A stretch of 64,000 bases of DNA from Oscarella lobularis (lineage: Eukaryota > Porifera > Homoscleromorpha > Homosclerophorida > Oscarellidae). Below the pieces are notes generated by a model that searched no databases, was not told the DNA's origin, and saw only the letters and a list, made by a program, of their open reading frames with translations. This document shows positions 46,691-57,464 of the stretch, piece after piece. The translations under genes and the position numbers were made by a program. The DNA is taken from the NCBI RefSeq assembly GCF_947507565.1, contig NC_089175.1, positions 3,895,733 through 3,959,732 of the forward strand, read 5' to 3'. Position 1 is the stretch's first letter, and every line of letters starts with the position of its first letter.

Positions 46691-49600
46691 ACGAAATCGA
46701 ATAAGGAGAATAGGAGAATAGAGACTTACGCATCGGGTCTACCATAACCCTGTGAAGCGTGAGCCTGAACAAATCCTCCCTCGCTCGTCGTAAGAAAAAA
46801 TCCTCGACTCCTACACACAGGTAAGAACATTTAATTCGTTTCCAATTTTTGAGTCTTGAGTTTAAACTCGTTGTGTAGGCTTTACCACAACGGCTGTCCG
46901 TCTGACTAGCTCCGAGCCTTAGAGAGCACCTGAATCCAAAAATAAAAAACGGAAAGACAAGCACCCCAACGAGCCAGTCATACTTTTTACGTTGTCGACA
47001 AGCCAATCGGCGGAGGCACTGAAATCTCCTTTCGTTCGAATCAACGCTTCTAGACGCGGAGAGTAGCCAAGCTGCTTGAGCCTCTTCAGCTTGAGATCTA
47101 TACACAGAGCACTGTCAGATAGATGTATTTGCTCAATTCTATAAAATTTTCACCGTCAACGTCGTCGTTTTCTTCTTCGTCTTCCGACGAGATGTCATTG
47201 GAAAAGATTCCGCGTCCTTCCAGTTGGCTTTTAAAGCTAGACGCGATGGAGAGAAAGAGCTCAAGATCGCGGTAGCACAAGCGAATATTGACATCCCTTT
47301 GAAAGAAAATCTAGCAAAGAGAAAATGAAGCTGTGCTACGTACACAGATACAAACGCTATGAGGTGTAGAGAGAAGTGAGGCCCCCTTTCGCCACGTGGC
47401 TGCTACAAGGTCAAAAACGCGTTGTTTGACCCCTAGAAGGTCAAAAGACGCGTTCTTTCGACTAATAGAATCTTTTTGAAAAAGAAAAAAACGACACCCA
47501 GTATCAAACCTCACGGAAGACGGTGCTATGGAGGAGATATCAGAATGCCTCGCTCTCGTCATTACTAGGAAGGCTTTGCGACCAAGCCCTTGTCAAGTGA
47601 GGAAATTGACCAGCCACCAGGCATAATGGTCACACCTTGGGGAGAGTTACCTGCTCCCTTCTATCCTAGCTCTGAGAACTCTGATTGTTGATGTACGAGC
47701 TGGCTATTTATACTCGAGAGGGCGGAGCCTCGTTTGTACCGCAACTTGACAGCACGAAAACGCTCGTCGTTTCGACTCGGAAACCGATGCGAATCGACTG
47801 AAAATTTGATTCTGCTACCGCTTCGAGCAAAATGACGCCGCGATTCGGTTTCTATACGCGAGAAAACGGTGAACGAAGGAGGAGCTAACAGAAAATGACA
47901 TCATTGTATGACATCATTGTCTGATGTAAGAGGATACGCACTACGCTACGAAACTCGTCCTAAGACTCCTAACTACAAGCAAAAGCACGAAATCGGTTAC
48001 GGAGAGAATTCTATTTCGTTCTAGAATCGGTCGGTTGCTATATGGACGCGAAAAGCGAACGTAAACGTGCAGTGACGTTGTGCTTGGTCAGCAAAAGTCA
48101 AGCAAGATGTCTGCCGGCTCTCGAACAAACTGAGCGAACGTTGGCGAGCAATCTTTAGCGTTTCTCTGACTTTCGGCGAGCCTTTGACTACAGTATATGC
48201 TCGCATTCGCGATCTGAAAGAGAATCGCTCTCAAACGCACGGCAATATGGCCGCCGCTTTCACTGAGCAGATCTCTTTGCTCGTCGTTTCACTGCAGAAA
48301 CACGAACGAGGGGGTTGGTAGAAAAATCGGAGAGACGCGAGACACCCTTTATATCGGGTAAGGTTAGGAGAGTACTCTCGTAGACCAATCGTTCTCTACC
48401 TACGACGTATAGAATCGGCTATTGTGGGGGGAGGGGGGAGGGACAGAGAAAATCTATGCTCGGGGCCAAAGGTGCTTTAATTAATTAATTAATTAAAACG
48501 TTTGAACTGTACCTCTAAATCCGGTAATGATTCGTGCAATATCATTTCCTAAGCAGCACGAAAACAATTCGATTTCCGACAGAGTCATCGACAAGCCTCG
48601 CTTCGTCGTTTCCAAAACGTTTGACGTCATTACCAACGTCCACTTCTGAAAGAAAACTCGCTGTTTTAGTTAGGCTCTCAAACAGATATCTTACCTTCAG
48701 TATCATAGCGTTGCAATCTCTCTCATTCGCATTCTGAACGACAACGAAGTCTGTTCGAGTGACACTCATGCTAATATCCAACGATTTCTTGGGCTTTTCG
48801 ACGAAAGTCACTACTGGACGATCTTCTTTCGCCGCAGCCTGATAGTCAACTTCATCAACGTCGACGTCGATCGTCCCTCGTGCTCTCGCTCAACTTCTCC
48901 AGCAAGCTAACGGCGAGCAGCCAGTCGACGATGACGTACAGTCGAGCTCGCTGCAAAACGATCGTCGCCTTGTCGCGCTTCTCCGACATCGAGAACGATA
49001 TTTCCAACTGGGGAGTCGAGCTCGAACCCGTCGGATCGTTGAGACTGAGAATTTCCGTGAACACGTTCGCCGTAGACGCCGTCTCGACGGATCCGACTTG
49101 ACGTACGTCGTTTGCAGTGAGCGCCATTGAGACAAATTGACAGTTTTGGATTGATTGGAATGGGTTTTGACGTGCAATTGGGATCGTTCGAGGTTCAATT
49201 CAGCCAGAGAGACGCGAGCGGATTCCGTTCCGAGAAGGGCGAGCTCGTGCGTGACGACGAGCTCGACACTGACATTCACTAGAGTCTTCGTCAAATCGAC
49301 GACAACCCAACTGCCGTCAAAGCTCGGCTAAATAGATCGAAGCTCAAAAAGAATAACAGATATTGCATGGGGGTCATCTTACCTGCAAAACAGGATCGAC
49401 AACTTTACCCTCTGGCCGTTTGAATTCGGACATGGGTTCGCCAATATTGTGATAAACCATATCCTTCATGAGATCGTACTGCCACTTGTCGACAAGAGAG
49501 TGCACAGTGGATAGCTGTCCGTCAATAAGAAACTCTGGTGCTATACCATAAAAAAAACAACTACATGTAGAATTTCTCATTTCTTGACTACGACTTTCGT

Positions 49601-50335
49601 ACTGTTCTTGCTTAGATCCTTGCGAAGATTTCGTTCTATCTTTAAATTTAGTTGGCACTTGTCAGCCAATACGCGCCCGCCTCGTCTCTCAAACCGGCCG
49701 ACCTTGACTCTCGCTCATTTTCCGAGCCGTGAAAACGTTTAGGTCTGACAGCGACAAGTCGATGAAGTCCAAGAGACACGGACCCCTAAATCGTCCTTTC
49801 ATCCACGATCGATGCTCTTTGGCGGCGTCAGTTGACGTCAGCGGTACTTTTTCCGTCATCGCATATCCGCACGTCGTAGGCTCGGCCGTCGAAGTCGACC
49901 CACCTCGCTTCGTCGCTTTCGAATTCAACGTCGATTCGTCGTCGGCGAAAAGAAATCGATTCGTGTCGCTTTCAAGTGTCCCAATTCCAAGACGATGACG
50001 TCGGTCGACGAAGAACTGCGAGGAAAGGCGATCTCCGGTCGATCGATCTTGATGTCGAGAGCGTTCCTAGGTGAACGAGTGGGACCCTGCATGGTAGTCG
50101 AGATTATTACCGGCGTCGGCTTTCATGCGCTGATACGCATCCATCATTTGAACGAAGTGCTCACAAAAGGCAATCGTTCCCTTGAGAAAGCGCTGCGTAT
50201 GAACGTATCGCACCTTCGGCGCTTCGAGCTCGACGCGAGATCCCAGTCCGGTTCCGCGTACTTGGTGATGGCGAAAACGAAGGGACGATCCGTCGTTCCG
50301 AAACGCTCGACGTAGACGATACGGAACCGCCTCAA
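46691..50335 (-). pseudogene. VPS13D: VPS13D-like duplicate, block B (internally deleted)
   Basis: This is a close copy of block A: 46691-47640 equals 32474-33426, and 47641-50300 follows 34699-37450, including the UBA-like exon (GDFSASADWLVDN near 47000), DVNIRLCYRDLELFLSI near 47290, the 48811-48542 exon pair, the RARLYVIVDWLLAV exon near 48950, and KPEDK-type linkers near 49450. It lacks the retroelement. Near 48535 the part encoding SIIDPAELAISL has been lost. Near 50315 the sequence jumps from the position equivalent to 37450 straight to that equivalent to 39825 and then to the AAATTCGC repeat, so about 2.4 kb of coding region is missing. It cannot encode a complete protein. Confidence 0.7.
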
Positions 50336-51260
50336 AAAAAAAAAACTATAATGAATAAAGTTGTACCGGTGACGTGAAGCGATTTAAAATTCGCATTAGA
50401 GACCAAATTTTAAAATTCGCATTAGAGAGAGATTTCTAAAATTCGCTTTGGAAAGCGCGAAACGAATTGAATTGAAGACACTTGCTCACAAAAGTGGGCG
50501 TTACCAGCACATTTTATCCGCGAGTGGCTTTTGCCCGTTATTTGCTTCAAAACTGTTTTGCTCGTTATTTTGCTTCAAAACTGTAAAATCGCCCGTTACG
50601 CTTCAAAACTGTAAATTTGCTTGTTATTTTGATTCAAAACGGTAAATTTGCTTGTTATTTTGCTTCAAAATTGTTTTGCCTCTTATGTTCCCGCAGCTAC
50701 TCTTTATGCGCGAGCGGCGTTCCATGCGCCTGAACAGCAAGCGCCGCTCGCGCGCAACGAGGGAGACACTTGCACCCAAAAAGTAGGCGTTCCCACCGCT
50801 ACTCTTTATGCGCGAGTGACGTTCCTTGCGCCCGAACCGCAAGCGCCGCTCGCGCGCAACGAGGGAGACACTTACTCTTTATGCGCGAGTGACGTTCTTT
50901 GCGCCCGAACTGCAAGCGCCGCTCGCACGCAACGAGGAAGACACTTGCACACAGTTTTGAAGCAAAATAACGGGCAAAACGGTTTTGAAGCAAAACGACA
51001 AGCAAATTTACACTTTTGAAGCAAAATAACGGGAAAAACGGTTTTGAAAATGACAAGCAAATTTACAGTTTTGAAGCAAAATAACGGGCGCAAATTTACA
51101 GTTTTGAAGCAACAGCCATGCCTATCAAAAGTGGGAGACTGTTGCGCCATTACTATGTGCGAGTGGCGTTCCATGCGCCTGAACCGGAAGCGCCATTGGC
51201 GCGCAATTACAGACACTTGCCTATCAAAAGTGGGCGCCCCCTTTGGAATATGCAATAATA
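50336..51260. repeat. Second composite repeat: AAATTCGC palindromes, GC hairpins, inverted flanks
   Basis: The order of parts parallels 40570-41400. AAATTCGC units lie at 50385-50455, TTTTGCTTCAAAACTG units at 50535-50690, GCGCGAGTGGCG-type hairpin units at 50700-50945, then reverse-complement units (GTTTTGAAGCAAAATAACGG) at 50955-51110 and another hairpin unit to 51240. Copy number and order differ from the first composite, so it is not a simple recent duplicate. Confidence 0.65.
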
Positions 51261-51269
51261 GCTATGCAT

Positions 51270-51710
51270 ATATTTGAGTACTGTAGGTCTTAAGTGCCTC
51301 TACTCGTCCTGACACTAGTTTTACAGGGTCGTGTATGCCTCTACTTTTCAAAAATTGCTGTACATTTTTTATAAAAGTGTAGGTCTTGACCCGTACACAT
51401 GCATAGGCACTCAAGACCTACACTTTCCATTATTTTACTTCGTAGTAATTTTACCTCGTTTACCTAATTTTACATTGTCGGTAATTTTAATCGTTTTTAC
51501 CATAGTAAACTACGTATTGACTGGCGCTGAGAGCCCTCTCTACTTGTCTATACGGACTGGCGCTGAGGTCCTCTACCTTCTACCTTTCCTATATGCCCAA
51601 GGATCTTTTATGGTACCGTACCTGATGACGTTGTTTGTTATGACGATGCAATTAGCTGTCGAAAACGATCGCGACGCAAGACTGCATTGATTTCTCGTTA
51701 GGCGCTCAAA
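51270..51710. other. Duplicated segment with ISWI scrap
   Basis: Matches 23526-23985 in order, with several deletions. The last 100 bp (51590-51695) correspond to the DEAH-distal part of the ISWI fragment. No functional gene. Confidence 0.6.
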
Positions 51711-51920
51711 GTGACCCGGGGTCGTTGTGCTGCGGAAAATGGTACATCACCTTCAATGGAACCGAATGCACGTCCCCCGACACCATCGAAGGAATCGTGC
51801 ACGTCAACGATAACAAAAACAATCCGATGAGCACGGTCGTCATCGTCAGATCACCGGCATTTGCGAGAATCTGCCCGCCGGGGGGAGGCCTCCGCAATCT
51901 TGTTCGGCACGATCTTTAGA
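51711..51920 (+). pseudogene. CTHRC1-like (collagen triple helix repeat-containing) C-terminal fragment
   Basis: The plus frame from 51718 reads GSLCCGKWYITFNGTECTS, DTIEGIVHVNDNKNNPM and STVVIVRSP. This fits the C-terminal domain of CTHRC1-type secreted proteins, where the human wording is close to YFTFNGAEC...IEAIIYLDQ...STINIHR. After RSP a shift is needed to read GICENLPAG, the counterpart of the following LCEG.GAG segment. The collagen repeat and the signal peptide are absent, and ISWI-derived sequence lies immediately upstream. It is a fragment; CTHRC1 family membership is inferred from about 40 residues. Confidence 0.5.
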
Positions 51921-52389
51921 GGATTCAAAGCCCAATTTGTAGGGTGATTCACGTCAAACAATTTGACGTCATCACCCGAGAGTTATTGGAACCGATGATG
52001 TTTTGCAGAATCTTTTTACGCAGTATTTTCTTGACTATGAGAAGACTCTGATTTATCTTGTCACTTCCTGAGCTCCTTTCTTGGCCTTGGTCAATTTGAT
52101 GCGGGTATATCTTTTCCTCACCACATCTAGCTTTTCTCATAATAACGTCCACTTTCTAAATTTAGAGAATTACGTAACCACTGACTTCCCCAAGAATCTC
52201 ACTTCGTTTAGAACTGAGATGTTATTGTACAGTTTTTCAATGAGGTCCGTCGCTTTGAGGCATTTCTTTCTTCGGTTTTGGCTCCTCAGTCCATTCTCAT
52301 AGGCAAAACAGCTAGGAGCCCTTCAGGACGGAGTCAAGAAAAATGCTGAGTCAATCTCTAACGGCTTCCCACGCTCAACCGTTATTGTT
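51921..52389. other. No supported gene
   Basis: Short minus-strand frames here (52300-52160, 52152-51949) are Lys-rich with an intron-like boundary near 52155, and might be exons of the Ig protein next door. I recognise no domain. Confidence 0.35.
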
Positions 52390-52575
52390 TCATTTTTGCC
52401 TGCAAAAACGCTTCTCCTGTCCACAGATACCTCCTGCCAATTTGCAAGTGTACTTTCCTGCGTCGGTCATTTGAACGTCATTTATTCCAAACCTGCCACC
52501 GTGTATTTTCATCTCAATCAGGGACTTCAACGCGTCGCCATTCTGTTTGTCTGTCAGAGGACAACACTTAACCAA
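52390..52575 (-). CDS. Immunoglobulin-domain exon, partial
   Basis: The minus frame reads CCPLTDKQNGDALKSL, then GRFGINDVQMTDAGKYTCKL, with the D-x-G-x-Y-x-C corner of an Ig domain. It is an isolated exon between VPS13 and CTHRC1-like scraps, probably from a receptor of the same group as those at 1.7-5.6 kb and 60.2-61 kb. No transmembrane exon or leader was found in phase. Confidence 0.5.
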   Translation of the reverse strand: MVKCCPLTDKQNGDALKSLIEMKIHGGRFGINDVQMTDAGKYTCKLAGGICGQEKRFCRQK

Positions 52576-52950
52576 TAACGTAGCTTAGAACAGAACGATT
52601 TACCTGCTCGAGTCTTATGGGAGAAGTTTGCGATGAAAGCAAAAGTAATCAGAAAAGTTCGGTCTTTGAAGACGCCTTAGGTTCATCTTGTTCGCTTCAG
52701 CGCTTCAGCTTAATCAAGTTCGCCAGAGAGAGTCTCGATTTGTCGAAGTTTGGAGACTCTCTGTCTCTCGGCGCACGCGAGTGATCACGTTCGCGTAACA
52801 CCTCCATGCATAAATTTGAACTAAGGATTCGACATGAAGTCATTGCTGGAGACGGACAACAAAGGAAAGTCGTGTCAATGGTAGTTACTCGCTCTCGTCT
52901 CCAGCCAAAGGAGAAACAATCAATTACGTTCTTCGCCAGAAACTTCCTTT
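52576..52950. other. No supported gene
   Basis: No domain or splice-consistent exon is seen on either strand. Confidence 0.35.
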
Positions 52951-53860
52951 ATATATACATATATAGATTGCAGAGTCTTTCCCATGTTGTCAACGGCGTT
53001 GTACACGCCAAGGAGAAAATCCCGGCCCGGATTTTCATTGTTCCAATTTTCAGACAGTGCGCCGCCCAATAGGCGTCGTCTCGGTTGGAATTTTGAGCTT
53101 TCTTTAGAATTGAATCGATAAATTTGCTTTTACCGCACAAGGGTGGTTCCATCGCACGAAAAACGTTTGGCTAAACGAGAGTGATGACGTCGCAAACGAT
53201 CTCGATTTGCTTATCTGTTTGAAATATGTACAATACACAGATAATGACGCTCCAGTTTGTAAAGCAGCTAAAGAAGTCACCATGCAATAGAACCAAGACA
53301 TTTCGCTATCAGGTACGTACCTCCAGGGTTCGAGAAATGGCTCCCATGCGCCCACGTTTTTGCTGTAGTAGTTCCCTAGCATCGTCACGGAAAACTTGCC
53401 GCTTCCGCGATTTAGGAGTCTGTAGTGGAAATGCGCTTTTTTTCATTGCTATTTCTATAAGAGGAGTGTCGCTCTCGTCGCAGTCGTCGATGAGGGTGAA
53501 CAGTAGAGACCCGCAACGAATCTAGAAACGAAACTTTTTAGACCGCGACACGACATTCTGAGCCATATTTCTACGCCCAACTTCAACGCTAGCCGCCTCG
53601 ATTTTGAATCGTTTTTCCGACTCCGATTTTTCGTCATCGACGACGTCAACCAATTTGGCTTGTTCGTCGTCGTAAGCGTTGTCGACAAGCCAATCGGCGG
53701 AGGCATTGAAATCTTCTTTCGTTCGAATCAACGCTTCTCGGCAGAGACGCGCAGAGTATAGCCAAGCTGCTCGAGTCTCTTCAGCTTGAGATCAATACAT
53801 AGAGCACTGTCACATGTATTTGGTCAATTCTATGAGATTTTCACTGTCAACGTCGTCGTT
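52951..53860 (-). CDS. VPS13D: VPS13D-like segment: UBA domain to WEPFLEPW motif
   Basis: Minus order: 53790-53690 gives the UBA-like stretch ending DFNASADWLVDN, continuing AYDDEQAKLVDVV and IEAASVEVGRRN. About 53525-53440 gives IRCGSLLFTLIDDCDES, matching the RCGS...IDDC segment of VPS13. After a one-base shift, GKFSVTMLGNYYSKN and GAWEPFLEPWR at about 53395-53325 form the highly conserved VPS13 motif before the VAB domain. Then after an intron come FILKKAQNSNRDDAYW and WERLCN to about 52951. The UBA-to-WEPFLEPW order supports VPS13D. This part reads past the point where blocks A and B stop, so it is the most C-terminal of the middle pieces. Start and end are truncated. Confidence 0.65.
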
Positions 53861-55680
53861 TTCTTCTTCGTCTGCCGACACAATGTCATTGGAAAAGATT
53901 CCGCGTCCTTCCAGTTGGCTTTTAACGCTAGACGCGATGGAGAGAAACGCTATGAGGTGTAGAAAGAAGTGAGGCCCCCTTTCGCCACGTGGCTGCTACA
54001 AGGTCAAAAACGCGTTGTTTGACCCCTAGAAGGTCAAAAAACGCGTTCTTTCGACTAATAGAACCTTTTTTAAAAAGAAAAAAAACGACACCCAGTATCA
54101 AACCTCACGGAAGACGGTGCTATGGAGGAGATATCAGAATGCCTCGCTCTCGTCATTACTAGGAAGGCTTTGCGACCAAGCCCTTGTCAAGTGAGGAAAT
54201 TGACCAGCCACCAGGCATAATGGTCACACCTTGGGGAGAGTTACCTGCTCCCTTCTATCCTAGCTCTGAGAACTCTGATTGTTGATGTACGAACTGGCTA
54301 TTTATACTCGAGAGGGCGGAGCCTCGTTTGTACCGCAACTTGACAGCACGAAAACGCTCGTCGTTTCGACTCGGAAACCGATGCGAATCGACTGAAAATT
54401 TGATTCTGCAACCGTTTCGAGCAAAATGACGCCGCGATTCGGTTTCTATACGCGAGAAAACGGTGAACGGAGGAGGAGCTAACAGAAAATGACATCACTG
54501 TATGACATCATTGTCTGATGTAAGAGGATACGCACTACGCTACGAAACGCGTCCTAAGACTCCTAACTACAAGCAAAAGCACGAAATCGGTTACGGAGAG
54601 AATTCTATATCGTTCTAGAATCGGTCGGTTGCTATTTGGACGCGAAAAGCGAAGGTACAGTGACGTTGTGCTTGGTCAGCAAAAGTCAAGCAAGATGTCT
54701 GCCGGCTCTCGAACGAACTGAGCGAACGTTTGCGAGCAATCTTTAGCGTTTCTCAGACTCTCGGCGAGCCTTTGACTTCACTATATGCTCGCATTCGCGA
54801 ACTGAACGACGAGCGAGAGAATATCGCTCTCAAACGCACGGCAATATGGCCGCCGCTTTCACTGAGCAGATCTCTTTCCTCGTCGTTTCACTGAAGAAAC
54901 ACGAACGAGGGGTTGGTAGAAAAATCGGAGAGACGCGAGACACCCGTTATATCGGTTAAGGTTAGGAGAGTACTCTCGTAGACCAATCGTTCTCTACCTA
55001 CGACGTATAGAATCGGCTATTGTGGGGGGAGGAGGGAGGGAGAGAGACAAACTATGCCTATAATTCGGGGCCAAAGGTGCCTTAATTAATTAATTAAAAC
55101 GGTACCTCTAAATCAGGTAATAATTCGTCGCTCCCTTGCTTCGCCTGCTTGCCTGGCTCGAGACTGATGGCGAGTTCAGCCGGATCAATGATAGAGAGTG
55201 CAGTATCGTCTTCATTTCCTAAGCAGCACGAAAAAATTCGATGTCCGACAGAGTCCTTCGTAGTTTCCAAAACGTTTGACGTCATTACCAGCGTCCACTT
55301 CAGAAAGAACACTCGCCGTTTTCGTTAGGCTCTCATATCTTACCTTCAGTATAATAGCGTTGCAATCTCTCTCATTCGCATTCTGAAAGACAACGAAGTC
55401 CGTTCGTATCCAACGGTTTCTTGGGCTCTTCGACGACAGTCAGCATTGGGCGATCTTCTTTCGTCGCAGCCTGATAGTCAACTTCATCAACGTCGACGTC
55501 GTCCCTCGTGCTCTCGCTCAACTTCTCCAGCAAGAAATCCTTAACGGCGAGCAGCCAGTCGACGATGACGTACAGTACAGTCGAGCTCGGTGCAAAACGA
55601 TCGTCGACCGGACAGCTTTTTGTAGCCGTCTCGCATTCTGACGATCGCGTCGACGCCGGAAATGGCGGCACGGGCGAGCT
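53861..55680 (-). pseudogene. VPS13D: VPS13D-like duplicate, block C (internally deleted)
   Basis: A third copy of the block A/B region: the intronic segment 53970-55090 parallels 33160-35555 without the retroelement, and 55312-55094 carries the LTIIDPAELAISLEPGKQ-type exon (here ALSIIDPAELAIS). At 55600 the sequence leaps from the equivalent of about 36085 (RARLYVIVDWLLAV exon) to that of about 37515 (SGQLRSA region), losing about 1.4 kb. The shared deletions and small frameshifts make a full product impossible. Confidence 0.65.
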
Positions 55681-56062
55681 GGTAGTCGTATTTGTTCATC
55701 GTCAGACTGAGAGAAGCGATGCGAAGGTTTTCATATTAGATGGTTTATATGCTAAGGAGGTATATGCTGCAATGGGGCCCCCCCTCTACGTTGCACGTCA
55801 CTTGCACTCCTGTGGCTCACAGCAGAGCTAATTGATTAACTTACCTTAAGAAATCCGTAAGTAGCTGGACGTCTTTGTTCCCCCCCTTCTGTTGCTTATC
55901 ACAAAGATGGCATCTAAGTAGTTGAGCATGATTTAATCCGCCTGACCCAGCCCAATTACTATTAGCTTTGAAACGTACCTTGGCTTCTTCTAAAAGCGAC
56001 ACTAAAAGTTCTAGTAGAGATGCACATGTGGTCGATGTCTAGATGTTCACGGGCTCCTGTGG
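55681..56062. other. No supported gene
   Basis: Downstream flank of PPP2R3C on the minus strand. No domain or repeat is recognised. Confidence 0.4.
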
Positions 56063-57408
56063 CTATTGCTGCTGTTGCTGCTGCTGGTCTCCTCCGGCCG
56101 CCGCATTTTCAGCGAGTGACTTCTCGGTTCTCGTACGTCCAAAATCCGTTCAAATCGATCAGAATACTGACGACCGTTCCGCCCTGGCCACTCGAAATCA
56201 AATCCTGCAGCGTGATTCTCAACGGATCGGCCGGCTTCACCATGTCGAATATCTCGTCCTTGACGTCCTGAAAGCCGATCACCTCCTGCCCGTTACGCTG
56301 CATCATCTCCTGCATGGATCGAAAGAAGAAGTGCAAATCGTACACACATTCAAACTTCCCATCGCACGAACGTCGAGCAGACGAAAGAAATACTGAACGG
56401 CCCGCGGCTCCTTCTTATTCTCCATCGCCAAAACGAAGTCCAAATACGTCTTATAGTCCATCTCGCCCTCGTAGGTGAGACACTCCTGAAAGACGCGTTC
56501 GACGAACGCCGACGTCAACGTGCCGGATCCGTATTTCGCCAATTCGGCTTTACGCAGCATTCCGTTGCGATCCGTATCCAAGTTGAGATACTGGCCGTAG
56601 ACGCGCAACGCCGACGGCGCCGAGAACCAATTCGCGTCCTCCGCCTCCTTGGCGAGCTCCTCCTCGCGCAGTTCGAGCAGATCGTCGAGAAAACTCGAGG
56701 CGAGCATGTCGACGATTTTCACGCGACCTGTCCGAAGCGGATCGAGAAAGAAGAAGACTTGCGCACGGCCGTGCAGACGTAGAACGAATAGAACGACTTT
56801 TCGAGACAGTCGAGCTGGGTATGAGCTCGAATATGTAATTCTCCAAGTCCGACTCGCGCAGGTAGCCGAGACCGGCGACGTCGTAGAGACTGAGACCGAT
56901 GCGGGTTTGGTGAAGCCCACACCTTTCGCATGACGTAGTTGAAAAATTTGATTGTGTCCTTTTCGAGTAATTTCGCGAATGTGATCGACGTGAAGTGACG
57001 ACGCGCCTTGGGCGTCGCCGTCGCCGCGGCTCGCATAAAATAATCTGTCATTTTTTTCGTCGTCGAGTTCTCTCGTTCCGCCGCTGTGCTCCTCGAGAAC
57101 GGTCCAGAGGGCTTGGAGTTAATTCTTCGTTGTCGAGCAGTTGGGGCGCTTTTTCGTTGGAGAAAGGCGGCGCGCGCCTCTTCGCGAAGTTTCTGGTGGA
57201 GAATTTGGTCGTCGCGAGGCGGTTTGAAGTAGAAGCGGGGTATTAGCGTCGACGACGACGGCGCGGAACGGCTCGCTTTTAGCATGTGTGCTTTTAGGGC
57301 CGCGTATTCGGCAGAGAAGTGTTCGCGCTCTTCGGCGACGTTGCGAGGCTTGGCTTGGGCAGCGTTGGCCGCTACGTAGCGTTTCAGGGACGTTTCCAAC
57401 CAGCTCAT
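56063..57408 (-). CDS. PPP2R3C: PPP2R3C (G5PR), regulatory B'' subunit of protein phosphatase 2A; single exon with frameshifts
   Basis: The full length of the family is recognisable in one exon of 1346 bp (about 448 codons; human has 453). Start chosen at MSWLETSLKRYVA, matching the human MDWKEVLRRRLA. Then IPRFYFKPPRDDQILHQ, FLQRKS, QLLDNEEL, ALWTVLEEH, FAKLLEKD, FFNYVMRKVW, IGLSLYDVAG, SFYSFYVCTAVRK, FFFLDPLRTGRVKI, SFLDDLLELREEELAKE, NWFSAPSALRVYGQYLNL with an EF-hand loop (DTDRNGMLRKAE), FQECLTYEGEMDYKTYL, FFFRSMQEMMQ, FQDVKDEIFDMVKP and LNGFWTYENRE, then a poly-Q end. PPP2R3C directs PP2A-type phosphatase to centrosome and immune-cell targets. Frame changes at least seven times by single bases, mostly in homopolymers (A5, A7, G3), with no nonsense codon inside conserved blocks. 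I favour consensus errors over a pseudogene. Confidence 0.85.
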
Positions 57409-57464
57409 GTTGTCCTTTTTGCGTTCAAATCCCGTACGTGTGAACACACGAGTGTTTTCCCCGT
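57409..57464. promoter_or_regulatory. 56-bp divergent promoter interval
   Basis: The start codons of PPP2R3C (minus, 57408) and the DIPK1-like gene (plus, 57465) are separated by 56 bp. Both genes would have to share a bidirectional promoter, part of it inside the transcribed regions. GTGTGAACACACG contains a short inverted repeat (CGTGTG/CACACG) that could be a factor site. No TATA box is evident. Confidence 0.5.
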
